NCBI RefSeq assembly: GCF_947488945.1
Contig: NZ_CANLBS010000019.1
Span: forward strand, 1 to 64,000
Source: an uncultured Streptomyces sp.
GTDB taxonomy: Bacteria; Actinomycetota; Actinomycetes; Streptomycetales; Streptomycetaceae
DNA: 64,000 bases
Direction: 5' to 3'
Shown here: positions 1-8,830 of the stretch, piece by piece
Layout of the letters: each line of letters starts with the position of its first letter
How positions within the stretch are numbered: position 1 is the stretch's first letter
Notes under the pieces: generated by a model
The model's input: only the letters and a program-made list of their open reading frames with translations
Databases searched by the model: none
Told to the model about the DNA's origin: nothing
Program-made: the position numbers and the translations under genes

Positions 1-1
1 T

Positions 2-94
2 GGCCTGACCGACATCAGCGCCGCGGCCGACGGAACCGTCTGGGGCGTCAACGCCAACGCCGAGATCTACCGCTACACCGGCGACCAGCCCTAG
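2..94 (+). CDS. C-terminal end of a tectonin-repeat protein (partial)
   Basis: The window opens inside a gene; the last 30 codons are visible and end with TAG at 92-94. The tail contains DISAAADGTVWGVN followed by IYRYTGD. This is the usual form of a tectonin (tachylectin-like) beta-propeller repeat, in which each blade carries a 'DGTVWGVN' turn. Such proteins are often secreted lectin-like or carbohydrate-binding proteins. Only the last blade is present, so the full domain set and any signal peptide lie outside the window. A strong hairpin follows 22 bases later. Confidence 0.6.
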   Translation, partial: GLTDISAAADGTVWGVNANAEIYRYTGDQP

Positions 95-116
95 CTGAGC
101 CTGCCTCTGCCTCCTC

Positions 117-145
117 GCCCCGTCACCGCGCTGCGGTGACGGGGC
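117..145 (+). terminator. Rho-independent-type terminator after the tectonin gene
   Basis: A perfect 13-bp stem (117-129 with 133-145) closes on a 3-base loop, 22 bases after the stop codon. There is no clear T-run, as is common in Streptomyces. It probably ends the incoming transcript. Confidence 0.7.
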
Positions 146-538
146 CGTTGACGTGCAGCTACTGAACTTGATCCGGTGATTGCAGGCTGTTCGCCGAACA
201 GCGTGCAGGTGGCCCCGGGCTTGATCCGCTTTGACGGACGTTCGAAATCTGGGTTCAGCCGGTGTCCATGGTGAGCGCCCTGTACCCGGTGACGGACCGG
301 GGCATGTTCCGGATCGGCGCGGAGGAGTACCGGGCGGACAAGGGCGTCACCGGGCGAACAACCCGCGGACGCGCTGTTGTTCGGGGCGAACGGAACAGCC
401 CGGCCGGGCTCCGGCAGACCGTGTTGACTTCCTCGCCTAGTGCAGATTCACTAGTACGGCACTGGCGCTCTCGCACCAGGGCGGGTCCGCGGGTCACCGG
501 ACGACCAAGGGCCTTCCCCGGCAGGGGTCCACTGGACC
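146..538. other. Gene-free stretch with three inverted repeats, upstream of the STAS gene
   Basis: I see no convincing gene here. It holds three inverted repeats. One is a near-perfect palindrome at 186-202 (8-bp arms around one base), flanked by TGCA on both sides. The second is GAACAAC (356-362) with GTTGTTC (376-382). The third is CTAGTG (437-442) with CACTAG (449-454). A TTGACT hexamer at 424-429 could be a -35 element, which would put the third repeat over the -10 region of a promoter reading into the STAS gene. The promoter is an inference. Confidence 0.4.
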
Positions 539-1006
539 GTGCGCGAAGCCGAGCACCGCATGTGGCCCTGGGAAGGTGCAGACACTGTGGCCGTTCTTCC
601 GTTCACGTCCCACGCCGTGGTGCGCCCGGACGTCGCGCGCGTGATCCTGGCCGGCGAACTCGACATGGACACCGCCTCCCACGTGCGGGAGGCGGTCGCG
701 GTCTGTCTCCGGGAGCGGCCGGCGCGCCTGTGCCTCGACCTCACCGACGTCTCCTTCTGCGACTGCGCGGGATTGAGCGCCCTGCTCGACGCACGGTCGT
801 CCGCCCTCGCGGTGGATGCGCGGTTCGCCGTGGAAGGGGTGGGCACGCAGGTGGCACGGCTGTTCTCCCTGATCGGGATCGACCTCCTGCATCTCGGGGA
901 GCGCGGCCGGCCGGGAACGGGGCCGGCACACCACGCGGTCGCACCCGGTCGGCACGCGGCACCGGTGGACGCCGCGGAGTCATCGCTCCGGCGGCTTCTG
1001 ACCTGA
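539..1006 (+). CDS. STAS-domain protein (anti-sigma factor antagonist type)
   Basis: This 155-residue protein is a single STAS domain. GELDMDTA is near residue 39 and the helix-capping loop FCDCAGL is at 73-79. Family members bind RsbW-type anti-sigma kinases and are switched off by phosphorylation of a serine just before the conserved glycine. Here that position is alanine (A77), so it probably cannot be switched in the usual way. The GTG start at 539 follows AGGGG at 523-527; an ATG at 560 is possible but has no clear ribosome site. It lies 32 bases before the response regulator gene and may be co-transcribed. Its partner could be the RsbW-like protein encoded at 3241-4194. Confidence 0.8.
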   Translation: MREAEHRMWPWEGADTVAVLPFTSHAVVRPDVARVILAGELDMDTASHVREAVAVCLRERPARLCLDLTDVSFCDCAGLSALLDARSSALAVDARFAVEGVGTQVARLFSLIGIDLLHLGERGRPGTGPAHHAVAPGRHAAPVDAAESSLRRLLT

Positions 1007-1038
1007 TGATGCGGCGCGCCACCTGCAAGGATGCACCC

Positions 1039-1695
1039 ATGCCCCCACGCCCCCCGCACAGCCGACCCGTCAGGATCCAGGTCGTCGAGGACCACGACAT
1101 GGTGGCCGAGGCGATATGCCTGGCCCTGGACCGCTCGCCCGATCTGCAGGTCGTGGGACGTGCCGCCTCGCTGGCGGCGGCCCTGGCCGAAGCGAAGCGG
1201 TGTGAGCCGGACGTCGTACTCATGGACCGACGCCTGCCGGACGGGGACGGGATCGACGCCATCGCCGACCTGCTGGCGCTGCTGCCGGACGTCCGGGTCC
1301 TCATCCTGGCGGCCGAGGGCAGCGGCTCGGTGGCCGCGCGCGTCGCGGAGACGGGCGGAGCCGGCCTGATCCTCAAGGCCAGCGGTCTGCGCGAGCTGGA
1401 GGACGCGGTGCGCCGGGTGGCCGCGGGCGAGGTGGTGTTCAGCCAGGACTTCCTGGGGGACGTGCTCGAACGGCTGACCGGCAGGGCGCCGGCGCCCGGC
1501 GCGAACCTCACGCCGCGGGAGCGGGAGGCGCTCCACCTGCTGGCCGAAGGCCGCAACACCGCCGAGATCAGCGAACTGCTGGGGGTCGCCCTCAACACGG
1601 GGCGCAACCACGTCCAGCGGGTTCTGGAGAAGCTGGGAGCGCGTTCCCAGCTCGAAGCCGTGGCGATCGCGCGGCGTGAAGGGCTCCTCACGTGA
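1039..1695 (+). CDS. NarL/FixJ-type response regulator
   Basis: Residues 11-125 form a receiver domain with acidic pocket E17/D18, phospho-acceptor D63 (LMDRRLPDG) and lysine K113. The last 60 residues are a LuxR-type helix-turn-helix starting LTPREREALHLLAEG. It should bind DNA once phosphorylated, probably by the kinase encoded just downstream. The switch threonine/serine normally found at the end of beta-4 is alanine (LILAAEG, A91), so activation may differ from the textbook mechanism. ATG 1039 follows AAGG at 1027-1030; an upstream in-frame ATG at 1006 lacks such a site. The stop overlaps the start of the kinase gene (GTGA). Confidence 0.9.
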   Translation: MPPRPPHSRPVRIQVVEDHDMVAEAICLALDRSPDLQVVGRAASLAAALAEAKRCEPDVVLMDRRLPDGDGIDAIADLLALLPDVRVLILAAEGSGSVAARVAETGGAGLILKASGLRELEDAVRRVAAGEVVFSQDFLGDVLERLTGRAPAPGANLTPREREALHLLAEGRNTAEISELLGVALNTGRNHVQRVLEKLGARSQLEAVAIARREGLLT

Positions 1696-2795
1696 CGTGG
1701 CAGCCGGAACCGCGGGCAGAGGTGCGCAAGCCGGCCGCCCCCCTGTCGGAGGCGGCGTTCACCCTGCTCGTCCAAGGGGTGCTGGACTACGGCATCTTCA
1801 TGCTCGACCCGCAGGGCTACATCATCAGTTGGAACGCGGGCGCGGAGCGGATCAAGGGGTACCGGGCCTCGGACATCATGGGGCAGCACTTCTCGGTCTT
1901 CTACCCGCCCGAGGACCAGGCCTCGGGCAAGCCCGGGTGGGAGCTGGAGACCGCCGTGGCCGAAGGCAGGCTGGAGGACGAGGGCTGGCGCATCCGCAAG
2001 GACGGTTCACGGTTCTGGGCGAACGTGGTCATCACCGCACTGTGGGACGAGAACGGCGTGCTCCAGGGGTTCGGCAAGGTGACCCGCGACATGTCCGAAC
2101 GGCGGGCGGCCCAGCACGCCCTCATCGAGCGGCGGAGGCTGTTCGACCACCTGGTCCAGGCGCAGGAGACCGAGCGGCGTCGCATCGCGTGGGACGTGCA
2201 CGACGACTCCATCCAGGCGATGGTCGCCGTGGGCATGCGACTCGAACTGCTGGCGCAGCGGGTGCCGGAGCCGCACTCCGCGGAACTGCTGCGCCTCGAC
2301 GCGACGGTGCGCGAGGCGGTCGGCCGCCTCCGCAGCCTGACCTTCCGGCTGCACCCGCCCGGCATCGACCGGCACGGCCTGGTCGACGGGCTCTCCAGCC
2401 ATGTGGAGGACGTCGTGGCGGGCTCCTGGGGGATGGCCTACTCGTTCGACCACCGGCTGGACCACGAACCGTCGCCGGAGACGGCGATCACCATCTTCCG
2501 CATCGTCCAGGAAGCGCTGCTGAACGTGCGCAAGCACGCCGGTGCGAGCAGGGTCGACATCCGCGTCACGTCGGCCGACCGGGGCGTTCTGACGCGCGTG
2601 ACGGACGACGGCAACGGCGCACCGATGTCCCGCGACGGCGCGCGCGACCATTTCGGGGTCATCGAGATGCGGGAACGCGCCGAGACGGCGGGAGGCTGGT
2701 GGTCCATGGACAGCCGGCCGGGGACGGGGACGACGGTCGAGTTCTGGGTGCCCAACCCGCTTCCGGTGCCGGCGGACACGGACGGCGCGCCGTGA
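1692..2795 (+). CDS. PAS-domain sensor histidine kinase (HisKA_3 family)
   Basis: This is a soluble 367-residue kinase with no membrane segment. Residues about 25-140 form a PAS domain (GIFMLDPQGYIISWN, then SRFWANVVITALWDE and GFGKVTRD). The dimerisation helix follows with phospho-acceptor H170 in RRIAWDVHDDSIQ, then an HATPase_c domain with N-box NVRKHAGA and DDGNGAP. The PAS domain probably senses a cytoplasmic cue or a bound cofactor; the ligand cannot be read from the sequence. GTG 1692 overlaps the stop of the NarL-type regulator gene and the stop overlaps the next regulator gene, so the three are translationally coupled. Confidence 0.9.
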   Translation: MTWQPEPRAEVRKPAAPLSEAAFTLLVQGVLDYGIFMLDPQGYIISWNAGAERIKGYRASDIMGQHFSVFYPPEDQASGKPGWELETAVAEGRLEDEGWRIRKDGSRFWANVVITALWDENGVLQGFGKVTRDMSERRAAQHALIERRRLFDHLVQAQETERRRIAWDVHDDSIQAMVAVGMRLELLAQRVPEPHSAELLRLDATVREAVGRLRSLTFRLHPPGIDRHGLVDGLSSHVEDVVAGSWGMAYSFDHRLDHEPSPETAITIFRIVQEALLNVRKHAGASRVDIRVTSADRGVLTRVTDDGNGAPMSRDGARDHFGVIEMRERAETAGGWWSMDSRPGTGTTVEFWVPNPLPVPADTDGAP

Positions 2796-3202
2796 CCGCG
2801 GCGGCGCCGGACGGTCGCCCCGGCCCGGCCTCCGGCGTCCTCGGCGTGCTCCTGTGCGACGACAACCCGATGATCCTGGAGACCCTCGGCGAAGTCGTCC
2901 GGGCGCAGCCCGACATGAGGGTCGTGGGCACGGCGCGCAGCGGGGAGCGGGCGGTCGACCTCGCGCGGCTCCACCGGCCGGATGTCGTGGTGCTGGACGT
3001 CCGCTTCCCCGGCGGCGGCCCGACCGTCGCCGCCGCCGTCGCACGGTGCTCACCCACCAGCCGCGTGGTGGCGTTCTCCGCGTACGACGACAAGGGTTCC
3101 GTCGAGCAGATGCTGGGCGTCGGCGTGTGTGCCTACGTCCTCAAGGGAGCGGGCAACCGGGAACTCCTCGCGGCCGTGCGCGGGACGGCGCAGGCCCTGT
3201 GA
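2792..3202 (+). CDS. Receiver-only response regulator (CheY-like)
   Basis: This 136-residue protein is a lone receiver domain: acidic pocket D23/D24, phospho-acceptor D69 in VVVLDVRFPGG, a serine in VVAFSAYDD at the switch position, and lysine in YVLKGAG. There is no output domain before the stop. GTG 2792 overlaps the kinase stop, which fixes this start. With one kinase and two receivers in a single run, this protein may compete for phosphate with the NarL-type regulator or act as a phosphate sink or a protein-binding output. Which one applies is not visible. Confidence 0.85.
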   Translation: MTAAAPDGRPGPASGVLGVLLCDDNPMILETLGEVVRAQPDMRVVGTARSGERAVDLARLHRPDVVVLDVRFPGGGPTVAAAVARCSPTSRVVAFSAYDDKGSVEQMLGVGVCAYVLKGAGNRELLAAVRGTAQAL

Positions 3203-3240
3203 GGTCCGCGGCGCGGTCGGCCCCCGAGGGTCTCGCCGGG

Positions 3241-4194
3241 TCACCCGAGTCCCATGTGGAGCCGCAGGACGAGTCCCGGCGCCGCCGCCCTGATCTCCAC
3301 CAGATCGCACAGCTGATGCATGATCCACACGCCTCGGCCGCCGGACGCCGCCCGGGGGTCGGGCCGGCGCCGGCCCGTGAGGGGATCGGCCAGCAGCCCC
3401 TGGTCGCGGATCTCCGCGACGATCTCCCCGTCGGTCCTCCACATGCGCAGGGTCCCGCTGCCGCCGCCGTGGCGCACCGAGTTGCCGGTCGCCTCGCCGA
3501 TGGCGAGGAGCCAGTCCGTGCGCCGCGCCGGAGGCAGACCGGCGGCGGCCGCCCAGCTGTCGGCCTCGTCGCGGACGAACGCCAGACGCTGCTCGTCGAA
3601 CGGGACGACGACGGCGTCGGAGGGCTCGGGCAGCGGAGTGTCGCAGTCGCGGCAGACCTCGTGCGGATCGGTGTAGCGGGGGCTGGCACGGTAGGCACCC
3701 GGTTCACCGACCACCGGGTGGGTGCGGTGCGCCTGTGCCAGCACGTCCTCGGGCAACGCCGTGTCGTAGGGGCACAGGATGCTCGCGGAGCGCCCGGTGA
3801 ACGCGAGGTTGATCAGCGCTTCGTGGCGCGTCGCCTCGGCTGCCTCCGCCGGTGTGCGCCCGACCCAGATCGGCTCTCCCACGATCGAAGCCCGGGTGAG
3901 GGAGTCCGCGCGGTCGGCGAACTCCTGGAGCATCGACAGGATGCGTCCCGGATTGCGGCCCGCCTGGCGCATGTCCACCCAGGTGACGCGCCCCTGGTCC
4001 TCGACGAGGTCCCGCAGCAGGGAGAGGCGCTGAGCCGGCACCGCCACCAGCACGGAGTGCTCGCGGGCCAGGGCGTCCTGGACGAACGCCCCGACTCCGT
4101 CGAGGTACTCGTCCGTCGTGCCGTAGAACAGTGCCGGGTGGTGGAAGGCGGGCTGGCGGCCGGGGCCGGCCGAGATCGGTCCGTAGGTTGTCAT
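3241..4194 (-). CDS. MEDS sensor fused to RsbW-like anti-sigma ATPase domain
   Basis: This 317-residue protein begins with a MEDS domain (HHPALFYGTTDEYLDG, then HSVLVAVPAQRL), a sensor module first named for methanogens and methylotroph DcmR. A short segment with CRDCDTPLPEP follows, then an HATPase_c_2 domain of the RsbW type: N-box AIGEATGNSVRHG, IRDQG, and GGRGVWIM. There is no histidine phospho-acceptor region, so it is more like an anti-sigma factor or serine kinase than a classical sensor kinase. ATG 4194 overlaps the stop of the MEDS-STAS gene (ATGA), so the two proteins are made together and may bind each other. Its target sigma factor is unknown; the SigB-like protein encoded near 42 kb is one candidate. 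Confidence 0.8.
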   Translation of the reverse strand: MTTYGPISAGPGRQPAFHHPALFYGTTDEYLDGVGAFVQDALAREHSVLVAVPAQRLSLLRDLVEDQGRVTWVDMRQAGRNPGRILSMLQEFADRADSLTRASIVGEPIWVGRTPAEAAEATRHEALINLAFTGRSASILCPYDTALPEDVLAQAHRTHPVVGEPGAYRASPRYTDPHEVCRDCDTPLPEPSDAVVVPFDEQRLAFVRDEADSWAAAAGLPPARRTDWLLAIGEATGNSVRHGGGSGTLRMWRTDGEIVAEIRDQGLLADPLTGRRRPDPRAASGGRGVWIMHQLCDLVEIRAAAPGLVLRLHMGLG

Positions 4195-5069
4195 CGGTCC
4201 ACGACCTCCACCACGGAATCGAACTCCGGGAACAGTTGCAGTAGTCGCCGCAAGGACGAGGGGGCCTGCCGGACCTTCAGCCGCGTCCCGCCCGGCCGCG
4301 CCGCCGCCGCATCGGCCAGCGCCGCCAGCGAGGCGGCGTCCACGTGACGCAGGGCCGCGAGGTCCAGCTCCAGCGGCTGGGCCGCGGCGACCGAGGAGAC
4401 GACGGCCGCCGCCGCGGCGACCGCGTCCCGGGTGTCGTATCCGGCCGAACCGGACAGGGCGAGGCCGGGCCGGTCCACCGACGGAGCCACCCGCAGGGCC
4501 GGTCCGGCGCAGGGCTCCCCCCGCTGCGTCACGTGGGCGCCCGCCAGCGCGTTCACGTACGCGTCCGACATCAGGCGGCGGTCGTAGAAGCACCATGCCG
4601 TGAGCGGCAACCGGTCGAAGACCTCGTGGTGCAGGCGCAGTTCGTATTCCAGCAACCGGTCGGCGCCGACGACGTCCCCGGCCCTCCACGACATCTCGCT
4701 GATCGCCCGCAGTGCCGGGTATCCGGCGGCGCGGGCCGCTTCCGCCTCGTCGAACCACGAGCCGATCATCGCGTCGGGATCGGACCCCGGACCGGCGAGG
4801 CAGGACTGTGCGGCGACCGACACGGACAGTTGTCCGCGCGTCACGGCGCCCGCCGCGTCGACGCCCGCCCCGGTGAGCGCACGGAGCACCTGTTCGGGGG
4901 CGGTGGTGCCGGCGAAATACCGCACCCGCTCGCCCTTTTCCAGCCCGCCGCGGACGAACGCGACGAGGTGCCCGGCCCATTGCCGGTCGTCGGAGAAGAC
5001 CACGCTGGTGTGGCGTCCCTCCAGCGAACCCGGCGCAGGGGGCACCGGCCCTCTTCGTACCTCCGGCAC
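4191..5069 (-). CDS. MEDS sensor fused to a STAS domain
   Basis: The N-terminal two thirds is a MEDS domain (HTSVVFSDDRQWAGHLVAFV, GLEKGERVRYFAG). The last 90 residues are a STAS domain (LELDLAALRHVDAASLAAL). The STAS phospho-serine position is again alanine (DAAS where the usual form is DSSG). It probably acts as an anti-sigma antagonist paired with the RsbW-like protein of the overlapping downstream gene. I chose GTG 5069 because AGGGGG lies 5 bases upstream; an in-frame ATG at 5120 would add 17 residues but has no ribosome site. Confidence 0.75.
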   Translation of the reverse strand: MPEVRRGPVPPAPGSLEGRHTSVVFSDDRQWAGHLVAFVRGGLEKGERVRYFAGTTAPEQVLRALTGAGVDAAGAVTRGQLSVSVAAQSCLAGPGSDPDAMIGSWFDEAEAARAAGYPALRAISEMSWRAGDVVGADRLLEYELRLHHEVFDRLPLTAWCFYDRRLMSDAYVNALAGAHVTQRGEPCAGPALRVAPSVDRPGLALSGSAGYDTRDAVAAAAAVVSSVAAAQPLELDLAALRHVDAASLAALADAAAARPGGTRLKVRQAPSSLRRLLQLFPEFDSVVEVVDR

Positions 5070-5502
5070 ACACGCCCCCTCGTCCCGTCCGGTCCCGTTC
5101 TGCTGAACATGGAAACACATGGACGCGGTGCGCCCGGCACAGGTGGGCACGGGCCCGGAGCGGGGCACAGGGGTGGGCCCGCGTCGCACACCTCCGCGAC
5201 GCGGGCCCACCGGTACTCGGCAAGCTGATCGGCAACGCCTCCTGTACGTCCGCGCGCCGTACGCACGGGCGGTCCGGTCCGCGGCGTCGCCCGAGGGCCG
5301 TCCTCCACGGCTTCTCGGGACGCCGGCCACCGGTCCGCCCGGCGATCGGCACGGGCCCCTCGCCCGCACGCCGGGCTCCGTCGTCGAGCGCCCCGCCGTC
5401 CGGTCCGCGCAGCTGACCTTCTCCCCGGCCGTCGCGGTCCGGACGGGTCCGGGCCGGTCGGGCGGGAAGTGATCACCGGCTGCTGCCGGGCGGCGGGCCC
5501 GG
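5070..5502. other. Gene-free stretch between the glu operon and the MEDS pair, with a strong hairpin
   Basis: No gene is visible. At 5172-5211 a perfect 16-bp inverted repeat closes on an 8-base loop. It lies about 290 bases past the gluD stop and about 100 bases before the MEDS-STAS start, so it probably ends the importer transcript and insulates the MEDS pair. The promoter of the MEDS pair should lie between the hairpin and 5069, but I could not pick it out with confidence. Confidence 0.5.
5172..5211 (-). terminator. Strong hairpin terminator after gluD
   Basis: Arms 5172-5187 and 5196-5211 pair perfectly over 16 bp around an 8-base loop. It has no T-run on either strand and could work in both directions. 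Confidence 0.6.
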
Positions 5503-6372
5503 CTACTGCACTCTGGGCAGCAGCGTTCCTGGTTCGGCGGAGGACACCGCGGTGGCCTCCGTCTTCGGGTTGCGGCGCTGGCGCCTGGCCACCCAGGTGG
5601 CGAACCACGACAGCAGCATGCACATCCCGATGTAGAGGGGCGAGATCACCATGACCACCGGGATGAACGGCAGATCGTAGTCCAGGTTGGACGCGATCAG
5701 CTTTCCGGCGTGCAGGAACTCCTCGTAGGTGATCAGGTAGCCGAGCGAGGTGTCCTTGAGGGCCACCACCAACTGGCTGATGATGGTCGGCAGCATCGCG
5801 CGCACCGCCTGCGGCGCCAGCACGAAGGCGGTGACCTGCGTCTTGCGCATGCCGAGCGCGTACGCGGCCTCGCGCTGGCCCCGGTCCACCGAGTGGATGC
5901 CGGTGCGGAACACCTCGGCGAGCACCGACCCGTTGTAGAGCGTCAGCCCGGCGACCAGCGCGGGCAGCGGCTGCACCTGGAGCGCCACGAAGATGAAGAA
6001 GATCATCACCAGCACCGGCATCGCCCGGAAGAACTCCACCAGCAAGGTGGCGGTCCAGCGCACCGGCCGGTGGACCGACAGCCGTCCCACGGCCAGGACC
6101 GCGCCGAGGGCCAGCGACAGCACCGCGGCGTACGCGAAGGCCTTCAAGGTGTTGCCGAGGCCGCGCAGCAGGAGTTCCTGGATTCCCTTGTAGGTGAAGG
6201 GGTTCCACTTCTGGGCGGTGAACTGCCCGGTGTCGAAGAGCAGGTAGAGGAGCCAGCCGAACAGGGCGACGATGAGGAGCGTCGAGACGATCCCGTAGAG
6301 CAGGTGCCGCTTGCGGGCGACCGGTCCGGGGATGTCGTAGAGCGCGGTGGCGGTCTCGGTGGAGCGGGTCAT
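5503..6372 (-). CDS. gluD: Glutamate/polar amino-acid ABC importer permease (GluD type)
   Basis: This 289-residue membrane protein has a first segment near LLYGIVSTLLIVALFGWLLY and the amino-acid permease core with the EAA loop (REAAYALGMRKTQVTAFVLAP). It belongs to the HisMQ/GlnP family and would form the channel together with GluC. ATG 6372 overlaps the gluC stop (ATGA), showing translational coupling. The C-terminal tail is charged and cytoplasmic (ARRQRRNPKTE). Substrate is inferred from the gluABCD gene order known in actinobacteria; other acidic or polar amino acids remain possible. Confidence 0.85.
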   Translation of the reverse strand: MTRSTETATALYDIPGPVARKRHLLYGIVSTLLIVALFGWLLYLLFDTGQFTAQKWNPFTYKGIQELLLRGLGNTLKAFAYAAVLSLALGAVLAVGRLSVHRPVRWTATLLVEFFRAMPVLVMIFFIFVALQVQPLPALVAGLTLYNGSVLAEVFRTGIHSVDRGQREAAYALGMRKTQVTAFVLAPQAVRAMLPTIISQLVVALKDTSLGYLITYEEFLHAGKLIASNLDYDLPFIPVVMVISPLYIGMCMLLSWFATWVARRQRRNPKTEATAVSSAEPGTLLPRVQ

Positions 6373-7013
6373 CGGGCGACTCCCCAGCGCTTCTCCAGCA
6401 CGGTGAAGAGCGCGCTGATGGACAGGGTGATGATCAGGTAGCCGACGGCGATCCAGACGAACGACCAGATGATGCTGTAGCCGAGTTCGTTGAGCGTCTT
6501 GTAGGTGCCGAGGAGTTCGGTGACGCTGAACGCCCCGGCGATCGCCGAGTTCTTGGCGAGCGCGATGAGGGTGGAGCCGACCGGCGGGATCACCGAGCGG
6601 AACGCCTGCGGCAGCACCACCGAACCGAGGCTCTGCCGGAAGGACATGCCGAGTGTGCGGGCGGCTTCGCCCTGGCCGGTGGGGACGGTGTTGATGCCGG
6701 AGCGGAGCACCTCGCAGATGAACGCGGAGGTGTAGCAGCCGAGCGCGAGCACCGCGAAGACCTGGAACGGCAGGACGAGACCGAACCTCGGCAGCCCGAG
6801 CAGGACGGCGAAGAAGAGCAGGGTGAGCGGGGTGTTGCGCAGGACCGTCACCCACACCGTGCCGAGGACCCGGAGCGACCCGACCGGCGCGACCCGGAAC
6901 GAGGCCATCAGGAAGCCGAGTACCAGGGCCAGGACGGAGGCGTAGACGGTGAGTTCGAGGGTGCCGAGGAAACCCTTGCCGTACAGCGAGAAGTTCTCTG
7001 TCAGTACATCCAT
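6369..7013 (-). CDS. gluC: Glutamate/polar amino-acid ABC importer permease (GluC type)
   Basis: This 214-residue permease has about five hydrophobic segments and the EAA loop (GEAARTLGMSFRQSLGSVVLP). It starts at ATG 7013, 14 bases after the end of gluB, and overlaps gluD at its end. It forms the membrane channel with GluD. Length and motifs match the family of smaller glutamate permeases. Confidence 0.85.
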   Translation of the reverse strand: MDVLTENFSLYGKGFLGTLELTVYASVLALVLGFLMASFRVAPVGSLRVLGTVWVTVLRNTPLTLLFFAVLLGLPRFGLVLPFQVFAVLALGCYTSAFICEVLRSGINTVPTGQGEAARTLGMSFRQSLGSVVLPQAFRSVIPPVGSTLIALAKNSAIAGAFSVTELLGTYKTLNELGYSIIWSFVWIAVGYLIITLSISALFTVLEKRWGVAR

Positions 7014-7027
7014 GGTGGCCGGTCCCC

Positions 7028-7939
7028 TCAGTTCGCCGGATAGCGGTCGATGGGCGGCGGGGTCGGCGCGGGCACGCCCGAGAGACCGAGCGTCGCTTCG
7101 AACGCCTTCTTCCAGTTGCCGTTCTTCTCGTTCTCCTCCAGGGCGTCGTTCAGGGCGGACCGCAGCGCGTTGTCGGAGCGCGGCACCCCGATGCCGTACG
7201 GCTCCTCGGAGAACGGTCTGCCGACCACCTTCAGTTCGTCGGGCGCCTTGGCGGCGAAGCCGAGCAGGATCGCGTCGTCGGTGGTGACGGCGTCGACCTG
7301 GAAGGTCAGCAGGTTGTCGACGCAGATGGAGTACGTGTCGTACGCGACGAGGTCGGCCTTCGGGTAGTCGGCGGCGATCCGCTGGTACGGGGTGGAGCCG
7401 GCGGCGGAGCAGACGGTCTTGCCCGCGAGGTCCTGCGGGCCGTGGATGTCGTCCTCGTCGGTGCGGACCAGGAGCCCCTGCCCGGCCAGGTAGTAGGGAC
7501 CGGCGAAGCCGACGAGCTTCTTGCGCATGTCGTTGATGGTGTAGGTGCCGACGTAGTAGTCGATCTGGCCGTTCTGGAGCGCGGTCTCACGGTTGGCGGA
7601 CGCGATGGTCTTGAAGCGGACGGAATCCGGTGGGAAGCCGAGGGAGGCCGCCATCATCTTGGCGATCTCGATGTCGAACCCGGAGTAGATCCCGCTGGCC
7701 GGGTCCTTCTCGCCCAGGTAGGGCTGGTCCTCCTTGGCTCCGACGACGAGGTGGCCCCGGCTCTTCGCCTTCCTCCAGGTGCTCGACTCCGGCAGCTCGA
7801 ACCCGGTGTCGACCTTGTACGTGGGCAGCGCCTCGGCCCGGGGGCCCTTGACCGGCGGACTGCCCTCCTTGCCGCACCCGGCGGCCAGCACGGCGAGCAG
7901 CAGGCCCGCGAGGGCGGCGGCGGCTTTTCTCGTGCGCAA
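7028..7939 (-). CDS. gluB: Amino-acid-binding lipoprotein of the ABC importer (GluB type)
   Basis: This 303-residue protein has a lipoprotein signal peptide (lipobox LAAGC, lipidated C22). It is followed by a bacterial family 3 solute-binding fold: YSGFDIEIAKMMA, ETALQNGQIDYYVGTYTIND, and KKLVGFAGPYYLAGQGLLVR. It sits on the outside of the membrane and delivers the amino acid to GluC/GluD. The gene lies 12 bases after gluA in the same operon. Confidence 0.88.
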   Translation of the reverse strand: MRTRKAAAALAGLLLAVLAAGCGKEGSPPVKGPRAEALPTYKVDTGFELPESSTWRKAKSRGHLVVGAKEDQPYLGEKDPASGIYSGFDIEIAKMMAASLGFPPDSVRFKTIASANRETALQNGQIDYYVGTYTINDMRKKLVGFAGPYYLAGQGLLVRTDEDDIHGPQDLAGKTVCSAAGSTPYQRIAADYPKADLVAYDTYSICVDNLLTFQVDAVTTDDAILLGFAAKAPDELKVVGRPFSEEPYGIGVPRSDNALRSALNDALEENEKNGNWKKAFEATLGLSGVPAPTPPPIDRYPAN

Positions 7940-7951
7940 CGGGGTCTCCTG

Positions 7952-8695
<744 letters not shown>

Positions 8696-8830
8696 ACGCT
8701 GCCCCACCCACTTGTAGCTGTGTCGAGTCAGCGCAAACTAACCACTCCGAAAAGGGCGTTTGGCCCCGACACGCATACAAGGCACATAAGGCGTTTTATC
8801 GCGATTGTGCGACCGGAGCCGCGCGAGGGA

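Noticed and set aside
262..1038. Long upstream extension of the NarL-type regulator frame back to 262
   Set aside because: The extension overlaps the STAS gene in another frame, is Arg/Gly-rich, and the internal ATG 1039 has a good ribosome site.
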